DNA of 64,000 nucleotides from Manis javanica (lineage: Eukaryota; Chordata; Mammalia; Pholidota; Manidae): contig NC_133166.1 in assembly GCF_040802235.1 (NCBI RefSeq), positions 112,234,991 through 112,298,990 on the forward strand, in the 5' to 3' direction. The notes below the pieces were generated by a model that ran no database searches, was not told the DNA's origin, and was given only the letters and a program-made list of their open reading frames with translations. The number at the start of each line of letters is the position of its first letter. Position 1 is the stretch's first letter. Positions 12,051 through 21,400 of the stretch are shown piece after piece. The position numbers and the translations under genes were made by a program.

Positions 12051-12519
12051 TCCTTCGGCTTTGGGCCCAAGTGCATGCAAGAAACCGCTCCCTGGTTTGG
12101 TCTGGGGTCCCTCGACCCACAAAATCTCCTTCCAGTGATCCCAGAAGTGAGGCCTAGTTATCAGAGGGCTGTCCAGGACCCCTGCCCCACCCAGCCCACC
12201 TCCCAGCACATCTGTCTCCCAGCTCTGTGCAAGCCCCCCCAGAGAGAGAGCTGTTGGCAGCTGCCCCAGCCCCAGCCCCTGCCCTGGGAAGCCCTCCTGC
12301 AAGCTGGCTTGAGTGGCGCCTGTCCCCGGCCTCGGCCAGCCAGGCCGGCCTCACCTAGTGTCTGGGCAGCCGAGCTGGGAGAGAGGTCAGGCCGGCAGCA
12401 GCAAGCTGGGCTGGTGGGCCCAGGGGGAGGGGTTTAAATGGCCTCCCCCAGTCTGGGCCCCTGCTCAGAAAGGGCATGAAACCCTCCTCAGACCAATGGG
12501 GGCACAGGGCCCTCCCCAC

Positions 12520-12615
12520 CTGCCCGAGCTGCCGGCCGGCCCAGCCGCGTGCTGCTGCCCAGTCCAAGAAGTCTTGTGGGGGTGCGAGGTTGGGTCACTC
12601 TATTTAGGGCTCAGT
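12520..12615 (-). promoter_or_regulatory. TNNI2: TNNI2 non-coding exon 1 and core promoter (predicted)
   Basis: On the minus strand CCCTAAATAG (12600-12609) could act as an AT-rich TATA/MEF2-like element. A transcript starting about 30 bases downstream would run to a good donor, GGGCAG followed by GTGGGG (exon edge at 12520). The acceptor of coding exon 2 lies at 11767-11769, giving an intron of about 750 bases that contains the candidate enhancer. A further E-box, CAGCTG, lies upstream at 12660-12665. Exact start site is inferred. Confidence 0.5.
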
Positions 12616-13734
12616 GACAGCTTGGGAAGCTTTCCTTGTTCTTGCAAGGAGCCTAAGGACAGCTGTGCTTGGCCTCGTTGGGTCACGCTGGCCACACAGC
12701 TCAGGGTCAGCTCGGGGCTCATGCTAGTCCTAAGTGAGGACCCACACTGCAGCTTTCCCTTGGCTTCCTGGGGGATGGAGGCAGCCCCCTCCCTGCCGCT
12801 CACTGGTCCCCGTCCAGCCTGGGCAGGGGCCTCAAACACAGCTGACCAGGCCTCTCCCTTGTCCAGGCTGGCTCCCTGGCAAGGCCTGGACTCCCAGACG
12901 CTGCCTCCAGGGCCTGTGGCAGCAGCCAGGGGGCTCTGGGGGCAGGCTGCCCTCCCCTAGGCATGAGCCCTCCTTCCCACCCAGGAGCAGGGTTGGGGTC
13001 ATCTACACGTCCAGCCTTGCCGAGGGCCATTCCTGCTCCCCTGGGAATGTGTCCTTCAACCCCAGGACAGCAGCACCACCCACCTGGGAAACTCTCCCTG
13101 ACCCGAAGGGCTTGGGGCCCGCCTTGGGGCAGGCCCACTTCTGCCCCTGTCACCCTGGCCCAGGCCCACACCCCCCACCAGGCCCCCACCCAGCAGAGGC
13201 ATCCGAGGCCCTTGACTTGGAGTTCTGAGCTACACGAATGGGGGGAATCTCAGAACTAAAGCCACCAGGTGTGTGGGGATCAGAGGTGCATGGCCAGGGT
13301 GAGCCCCAGCCCAGGCGGCTGCCACAGACATCCACTGCCCCCTGCTGCTCATGCAGGGGAGGCCCTACAGCTGCCTTCCCAAAGGTTCCGGGGCCCTGTG
13401 GGGGTCTGAGGCTGCCCCTCGGGTTGGGTTCCCTTCTGTCCACCATCACCACCCACCAAATGCCACCCGATTGCCCACCCTGTCCCCGTGTGGCCAGCTC
13501 CAGCCCGCCTCCTTGACACTGCCCCTGACTCTCAGCTCTCAGTGACAGGGAGAGCTCCTCACCTCCCTGTATTATTCTGTCTGGCCTGGAGGGGCCCCCA
13601 CTTCACCCACCCACAGGTCAGGCATCATTCAAAGTCCTCAGGGCCTGGCTAAGTCTGGTGAGGAGACCCTCTCCCTGCCCTGAGGAGGGCCTTTGGCCCA
13701 ACTATGTTCCGAGAGCTCAGGAAGGACACGCAGG
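12616..13734. other. spacer between the TNNI2 promoter and the SYT8 3' end
   Basis: About 1.1 kb of GC-rich sequence. It must hold the upstream promoter of TNNI2; an E-box lies at 12660-12665. Otherwise I recognise no repeat or gene. Confidence 0.5.
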
Positions 13735-15968
13735 GCAGGCAGAAGGCGTTTATGACAGGGGCCCCCAGGGTGGTCCGGGGAAGACTGAGGCACGGGGGTG
13801 CTTTCAGGAGCCAGGCAAGGGCAGGCCCAGGCGGGGCCACAGGGCGATGGGCCACTAGGCGCTGGCCAGCACGTCCACCCAGCGCTGCAGGGGCTGACTG
13901 GAGCCCTGGGCACCCAGCAGTACCTTGCCCTTGGGCTCGGCCCGGAACTGCGGGCCATGGGCCCAGACGGCCAGCACCAGATCCACACTCTGGGCAGAGG
14001 CAGGTGGTGGTGTGGTGGAGGAAGAGAAAGACAGAGTCAGCTTGGCCCAGGTGAGACCCTGCCCACCTCTTCCTTCAGGCAGCCCACCTGGATCTGGCTC
14101 AAGGGCACGTGGAAGGTGAAGGCCTCGTTGAAGTAGGGGGCAACTGTGCCCTTCCTGGAAGACATCTTTCTCTTCTTCCACTTTCTCTGGAGCAGCATGA
14201 GCTGGACCTTCACATAGGGCTTTGGGGTCAGAGGGCATTCCAAGTCTGAGGGCCTGGCCCTGGGTGCCCTCTCACCACATGGTGGAGCAAGTATTGCTCT
14301 CACCTGCCAGTCCCGGGCTCAGGCCCCAGGCCTCCAGCACGACCACAGTCAGCCAGCCTGAGCCAGGCACTTAGCGGAGCAGTGAGAGGGCCTCAGTCTC
14401 CCCATGGACACACCAGGCAGGGCCGGGCTGGAGCCCGGTGGTCTGCCGCCTCACCTGGGCGGTGCCCAGTGGCCCCAGTTGTTGCCAGCGCTCCAAGACA
14501 TGCTGCAGGTCCACAGAGCCCAGCAGCAGGCGGAGCTCACCCAGCGGCTGGGGCTGGGCCCAGTGCCCATAGCCCAGCACTGGCACCTGCAGCTCAGCGC
14601 GCAGGACCTGCAGACAGGGGTGTGAGCTGCCCCGCCACCGGCCCCCCTCACGGGGAAGCAGTAGCTCTCACTGAACACAGGGCTGAGCGTGCCGTGGACC
14701 ACCTTCATCTCGTGCCTGTGCCCGGCCAGGCTGGAGAGGCTGATGCGGGCATAGGGGTCCGCTGGGCTGCCTGGGCCTGTGGGCCTGAGGTCTGCTACCT
14801 GCTTGAGGCCCACCCTGGTCTGGGAGCCAGGGTGGCTCAGCCAGGGCCCCTCCCAGCTCAGCCCTACACCTCCCAGCACCCAGCTCCCCACCCCCCCATG
14901 AGCCCACAGACCTGTGCGCCTGCAAAGTGGGGCCCCTCACCTCCTAGCTTCCAAGGGCATACTCCAGGGAAAGCTGAAGGCACCCCCACTCCTGGGGCTC
15001 CCCTGGGTCAGACTCCACGTCACCCACATCTGGCTGCACCTGGGTGGGCAGGGACAAGTGACAGGGGGGCTAGAATGGGGCCCCCATCAGAGCCCTGGGC
15101 CTCTCAGGCAGTAGTCCCATGGCTCTGGCCACACCACCCTCCTCCAGGCCAGGCCACAGAGGGCTCTCACCCTCACTCAGCCCTGCGAGATGGGCCATAA
15201 CTGCCCCGAGGCTGCCCCAACCCCTCTGGCACACCACTGCCATTGTCCGGAACCTCCTAGAGCTCCCCATGGCCTGTGGGCCAACCGCTGGGGCTGGCCC
15301 TCTAGGCCCCCTGGGGCCAGGTCCCACCTGCTTCTCTCTTCACTGGCCCCCAACCTTTACTCATTGCTCCCCTGCCAGGAAGGCCCTCCTGGCCTCTGCC
15401 CCTGGCAGACCCGACCATCCCGGGGGCTGAGCTCACCCCTGCCCGCCCAGGGCCACCCCAGCCCCTGAGCCCAGACCTTGGGCTTTCCTCTGGGACTGAG
15501 CCAACCAGGCACTGGGCCAGGGACACCCTGGTGCCTGTTCCTCACCAGGTGGGCTGTGGTGGTGCTGTGGGCACTGCCCAGGTCCACGGCCTCCTTGTCC
15601 CTGGGCCTCTTCCTGCAGTGGCAGCAGATGGCGCAGAGGAAGCAGGAGACAACAAGGATGCTGATGGGGTGAGTGCCCAGCGGGGCCCTGGCAGCAGCAG
15701 AGATGGGCCCACTGGGCGGGCTGCTCCCACACCCTTCCAGGGGTCCCACAACTCACAGGGGTCTCACAACTCCCACAACTCCGGCAATGAGGTCTGCAAG
15801 GAGCCTGGATACAGCTGTGGTGTCCACTGGGGTGGGGGCACTGTGGCGGCCTGGGGGGCAGGCCGTCTGCCCTCCCTGCTGGCTTGGAGGAGACTGCCGG
15901 GGAGGCCAGGTCACCTGTGGGGACAGCTCCTCAGGCCCATGCCCCCCACCCCACCTGCCCAGGAGCAA
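13735..15968 (-). pseudogene. SYT8: synaptotagmin 8, decayed (unitary pseudogene candidate)
   Basis: Synaptotagmin 8 is an N-terminally anchored protein with two C2 domains, thought to act in membrane traffic. Recognisable exons on the minus strand are: 15757-15866 or beyond (N-terminus), 15546-15660 (membrane segment and basic stretch KRPRDKE), 14941-15039 (VQPDVGD... start of C2A), 14652-14819, 14455-14607 (LGELRLLLGSVDLQHVLE), about 14304-14397 (start of C2B), about 14088-14219 (PYVKVQLMLLQRKWKKRK, APYFNEAFTF) and 13855-13989 (VDLVLAVW, GKVLLGA, stop). Lesions relative to the human protein as I know it are: the start Met codon is ACG at 15864-15866; TAG at 14944-14946 (human Gln); TAA at 14371-14373 (human Tyr); and the acceptor before PYVKV reads AA, leaving only a frame-shifting AG. 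One exon also lacks about four codons, in frame. Most of the frame is otherwise kept, so loss looks fairly recent. A possible 3' end signal CATAAA lies near 13749. A short, rescued isoform is the alternative. Confidence 0.85.
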
Positions 15969-18900
15969 CCTGCTCTGGGTCTGCCCGGGCCAGGAGGCAG
16001 CCTGGGGCGGCCAGGGGCAAGGACGCTGAGTGGAGCAGAGGCTCAGGAGACCCTGGTCAGCTCAGCTGCCACAGGCCTGGCCACCTGGCCACCCCTTACC
16101 CCCTGCCCCAGCCCCAGCACCCTGGGCCCTGCCCTTCCTCTTTGCAGAGCCTCCTCCTCCAGGAAGTCCCCTCCCTCCCGCCTCTTTCCTCTGGGCCTGA
16201 CCCTGCCTGGGGGTGATTGTTTGGGGAGCCATGGCCCCCTGTCCCCAACCTTGGGCCCCCCCAGGCCTTGACAGTCCCTGAGGTGGAGCACCTTTGTAGC
16301 GGAGGGCCCCTGGCCTGGAAATGACTTGGGAGCATGGGGAGGGGGCCCTGAGGGGCTGGGGTCATGGTGGGGAGCTAGGGGGAGAGGTGTAGGGGTGGGC
16401 TGCAGGTAGGGGCTCCTCTACACAAGCCCAGGCTGAAGGTGTGGTCCTAGCTTGGCCTGGGGGCCAGCAGCACCTGGGGAGGAGGCAGGCAGGGGCACCG
16501 GGTAGCTGGGAGCGGCCAGAGCATTCCTTGCAAACTGACTCAGCGGCCCGCTGCCCTGACCTGCCTGCCTTGCTGCCCTTCGGGCGTGGGTGGGAAGGAG
16601 GAGGCCAGGCTGGTGCAGCCCACCCGCCTGCGGCCCAGAATGGCCCCTCCCACCTGCAGCAGGGACCCAGGGTTCCAAGAAGGGGCGGCTGGCTCTGGCT
16701 CCGCGCCTCCTGGCCCCTCCTCCGGAAGCACTGACAGCCGAAGGCCTGGGTGCCCCGCCCACTTTTCCCAAAGAAGCCTCCCCCACCCTTACCTTGGGGC
16801 CTTGGTCTGGGACATCCCCTCCAGGAACAACCAGGCACCCAGACGAGATCCCCTCACCTCTGCACCCCTTGCCCAGCCTAGTGCAGAACATGATGGGAGA
16901 CAGAAAAGACCCCCATGACCCCAGAGACGAACCCCCGACTCCCTGAAGGACTGGGCAGAGGCAGCCCTGCTCTCAGACCCAGGCCAACCCTTCAGCGTCC
17001 AGAGGAGGGGCTGCAGCCACAGGGCTGTGGGGGGTGTTGCCCAGGCCCCAGATGTGCAGACCAGGCCCCATGTCCTGCCTCCCAGGCCTGGCTCTGTCAC
17101 CCCTTCGAGGTACCGCAGCTCGGAGAGGAGCAAAGGGCCTGGCTGGGGAGTCGCAGCCCAAGGACGGGCATTAGGCAGGGCTCGGCCCTCAGAAAGAAGG
17201 CCCCAGACTTGGCTTAATGCCACCGTCACCATCTCGACATCCTGGCCATTTTTTGAACTAACATCTGCTATGTTTTCTGCATGGCCCCAGAAATTCTGGG
17301 GTCGATTCTGGTTGGGGCACGCTTGGATGAGGCCTCTGCGGTGGAGGGCAGGGAGCTCAGGGTGGCGTGCAGGCCTCGGCCACACCCTCTGCCTGCCTCA
17401 GCATCCCACCTGCGCTGGAGCAGGGGCCTGGGGGCAGCTGGGAGCTCCTAGGGTCAAGGACAGTGGACGCCAGACTCAGAGGCCTGGCTTCCTGAGTGAA
17501 ATTTAAAGTCAAGCTTCCATTTTGGAAATGTCAAGAGTCTCTGTGTATTCTGAATTAAATAGCTTCATTCGAGGTGTGTATGGTTGAGAATTCTGGATAA
17601 GCTGTCAGCACCGAGCCCCCATCTATGCATGCGTGCATGAGTGTGTGGCGCCTGTATATGCTTGCGGGGGTGTGTGTGCACCTACGTGTGTCAGGGGGCG
17701 TGCATGTGTTCTCCCCACGCCCCTGCTTTGCTGGCCTCCTCATCTGGACTAGGGCAGGAGTCCTGGGCTGGCCGGGTGAAGGCTGTCCCCAGGACCACAG
17801 GGGATGCCTGGGAACTTGACAAGAGGGCCCCAGGAACCCGGGGATGACAACCACGGGTGCCATGGGACCCCGAGGCCTGGGAGGTAACAGGTCCATCAGG
17901 CCCGCAGCCGGGGCATGGTGAAGGCGTCGGCAAACCCATGGCCACCAGGTGGCGCCATCCACCCCAGTGGACGCACCAGCCTCGTGGTCCTGCCACCAGG
18001 CCTGGGGCTTTTGGGGAAAGTGAACAGGAGCCCACAGGCAGACAGATGCCCCAGAGGCAGAGGCAGCCTGGCGGCCCTGTGAGGGCTGCCAGCTTCACAT
18101 GCCCACAGTGCCCCTGCAGCCCTCCCTAGCCTGGGGCTGCCTCTGGGAGGACCCTTGCTGCCCACAGCCTAGGAGTCAGGAAGTACTCCCTGTGGCCTGG
18201 CTCTGGTGGCCTATCTTCCATGGCCACCCAGGGAAACCCTTTCTAGTGCTGAGGCATTTGTCCCAAATAGAGTTCCGATCCCAGCCGCCCCCTCAGGAGG
18301 CCCCCTCCTGGCTACTCCACAGACTGGGCTCTGCTTGCCAGCTTCTCCCAGCAGGACCACCTTCTGCTTTATTCTGGTTGGTCTGTGTCTTAACTGTCAG
18401 ACCCCATACCATCCCCATCCTATTGGCCCTTCAAGGCCTTCATGAACCTCACCTCCTCCAGGAAGCCCCCAGGGTCTCTCTCTTCGGTCAGAGATCCCAG
18501 CAGCCCCAGGTGGAGCAGCCCAAGCCGGCCTTCAACCTTAAGCCTAACTGGAAGGTTTTGTGCTTTCATGGGAGCAAATGTGGGACTGACAGACCCCAGC
18601 TGTAGGGCACTCTCACCTGAGGCCTGCACTTCCTATGGCCTGCCCGGGTACTCACAGACCCATCCTTGGAGCCCATAGCAGAGCCTCCAGTGACTGGGAA
18701 CGTCCTCTTGGTGGGGGAGTGGGGAGGGAGGCTAGGCCCCTGGGAGCCCCATCTCAGGGCTGGAACTGCTGGTCATCAGGGGCCAGGGAGCCCCCTTTGG
18801 GGGAGGGTCCTCCCAGAGACCCAGCTGCCAGGCGCCTGGGCTGCAGCCCACATCCAGGGGCCCCTGGCCAGGGTGTCCCGAGTCCTCCCAGAGGCCTTGC

Positions 18901-20190
18901 AGTGGGTGGGGAAGTGGCAGGTCAGGCTGAACGTTGTCTGAGGAGGCTCTGCAGCCCAGGGCAGGTGCCCTGAGTCACAGGGACTTCTGGGTTTGGAGAA
19001 CAGCTCCCCAGTGCCGCTGGCCCAGGAGGGTGGGCACCCAGCAGGCTGAGCTGCAGGTACCGGGTGTGCGGGCTGGGCCGGTGGGCTGTGCTCTCACCGC
19101 CAGCTGTGTGGGCCTGCTGCCTGGGCTCCGGAGCCCGAGACCTTCCAGAGGTCATTCCCTCCACGCCTTTGTGCTGGCCCAGAGTCCTCAGTCCCATGGG
19201 GCCTGTGGGCCGGAAGTTCTCCCCCGGAACCCATCCACCCAAAGCACCCAGCAAGGCCTGCAACCTGAGCTCCTGAGCTCTGCTCTGCCAGTTTATCTGG
19301 TCCTGTCACTCGGGATCAGGCCCTGCAGGGGCCCTTCTGAGCCAGGGTGTCACCCGGAACCCATTATCGGTGGCGGCCAGACATGTTGCCGGTTAATGCT
19401 TAACAGGAGGACCTGTCACACAGGGGCCACTGGCAGGGCTGGCTGGGCACACTCCCGGGAGGCTCAGCCCAGGCTCCAAGGCTGCTCTGGGGACGCAGCA
19501 GGAGGGTGGACGCAGCAGGTGGAATGTGTGTGCACGTGATGCCCCTGAGCGCCTATAGGCACAGTTCCCCTTTGCAGGGTGCAGGTCTTTTTCCTGCTCC
19601 CACCCAACAATCAGGATTTGGAAGAAGTGGCTACCACTCTGGGGCCAGTTCTGGGGCCACAGAAAGAGGCCTGCTGGTGGGTACAGGGCATGTGGGTGAG
19701 CAGGTACCCACTTTGGGAGAAGATGCATGGCGGGGTGATGTTGGGGGCTCCAGAGGGCAGCTCAGCATGGAAGCCTCACTGTGTAGGGCCTTTGTTCCTT
19801 TCCCAGGATGTGGGCTCCTCAGTGGCCAGATGGGTGTCTGAGGTGCCCCAGCAGGAAGGGGAAAACCAAACAGCTGACACCCCCAAGCCAGCCCTGCGGC
19901 CCCCAAGACAGCAACTTGACAGCCAACAGCCACATGGAGACCCTGGCAGAGATCCTGGCTGGGGTGCTTCCTTTGAGGTTGCTGGGGACTGAGGTTGGAG
20001 CTCATGGCAAATGCTGATGGGGGAAGCCAGGAGCTGCTGGCAGTGGAGCTGTGGGATGTGCCAGGACAGCACGTGTGCACCCTGCCCGCACTGACCCCGC
20101 TGCCAGCACCCGGTTCCCAGGGCCCAGAGAGCAGAGACCGGGGCACTCAGTCCCCTGTGGATTGGGGTACTTGTGTGTGTCCCAGTCATC
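15969..20190. other. intergenic DNA upstream of SYT8
   Basis: The GC-rich start of the 41-kb interval between SYT8 and CTSD. The part next to SYT8 should contain its former promoter, but I see no clear TATA or CpG-island structure. A worn L2 tail is likely at 18330-18480. AT-richer unique patches at about 17215-17310 and 17500-17590 stand out from the surroundings and could be old regulatory or repeat sequence. No gene is supported. Confidence 0.5.
18330..18480 (+). mobile_element. L2 LINE 3'-end fragment
   Basis: The block CCCTTCAAGGCCTTCATGAA followed by CACCTCCTCCAGGAAGCC matches the usual L2 tail wording (CTTCAAG..CAC CTCCT..GGAAGCC). It is short and old. Confidence 0.5.
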
Positions 20191-20199
20191 CTTGACTCA

Positions 20200-21400
20200 G
20201 GCTTTCTAGGCCCTCATCATGAACCCCTTCATCCAAGCAACCAGGGGGCCTGCACCCCACTCTGAGCACCGGGGAACCTGTACCCCATCATCTGGGCATC
20301 CGGGGGGCCTGCGCCCCACTCTGAGCCCCACTGCTTGATGCTGGTTCCCTGCACGTCGTTCCATCTTCTCAGACTCTGGATTTCTGGAGCATGTGACCCC
20401 CACTCCGCAGGGTGTCTGGGTAGGTCACGCACCCACCTGGAGGTCACAGGGGATGCGGCCCATCATCTGACCATGTGCAGTGTGCGCCCGCTCACCAAAC
20501 GGCTTGTGCTCCAGCCCTCCTGTCTGGTTACCCTGGGACCCAGGCACTGGGGTCTCTTCTGGGCCTCTCTTCATCCAGGGCACCCCTGGCATCAGGGTGC
20601 CATCCCCCATCCTGTGACTACCTGGGGACATGCCTGGCCATCTGAACTTCTGTGCAGGCTTCTCCCCTCGTGCCCTACTGGTCCGGGCACTGGTACTCCC
20701 TGTTCTGGGGCTGCCGGGTGCCTGGACAGCCTGGACCCTCTCGTTGAGCTCCTGGCTGTCTGACCCCCGCTGACACATCTCACGTGGGCCTGCATGCCAG
20801 GCCCGTCCTGGTAGCCCACTTCTGTGGCTGTGGGTGCCCTGGGCCCATGCTTCCTTGGCTGGGCTCTGTGTGCCGGTTGTGCTTGGGCACCCTGCCGATA
20901 TCTCCCACAGGCTGGGCCTACCCAGATATGCCAGGGTCTTGAAACCCAATAGCTTGAGTGTCTGGGTCATGTACCCCATTAGTCTGAGCCTCTGGGTCCC
21001 GAACCTCATTAGTCTGAGTGCCGGCTCTGGGTCACCTCAGCCTGGTGCAGCTGGGCCCCGCCATCCCGAGTCTGGGTGACAGACAGGTCTCCGGCCTCCT
21101 CAGAGGGTCTGCGTGGCTTGCACATCTCTGCAGCTGCTGGCCAGGCCCACCCCCATATCCTTATCCAGGTCCCACTCTTCTCTGCCTGAGTCCCCCATTC
21201 ATCAGGGTCTTGGGCAGCCTGAACCCCTTGCCTGTCCCTCTGGAGGCCCACAGCCCAGGTCTCAGGCTACAGGGGCCAGTTTCAAGCTCCCCCACATCTT
21301 TGGACACTGGTGCCCATTCATGGGAGTCTCGGCCTGGGTGAGCACAGCCACCCAGTTCTGGCCTCTGTGCTGGTCCGTGCGTGGCTCTGGGCAGGCTGCA
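20200..21400. repeat. worn tandem-repeat field, unit about 30 bases
   Basis: Phrases of the type CTGGGT..ACCCCATTAGTCTGAG and CCTGCACCCCACTCTGAGC recur with variable spacing near 30 bases. Clear cases are at 20227-20330 and 20950-21030, where two neighbouring units share CCTCATTAGTCTGAG or CCCCATTAGTCTGAG. Between these the pattern is blurred. It reads as an old minisatellite that has accumulated many changes. It may extend weakly to about 23 kb. Confidence 0.45.

Noticed and set aside
13749-13754. Functional poly(A) signal proving SYT8 expression
   Set aside because: CATAAA is a weak variant and may simply be a remnant; it does not show that a protein is made.
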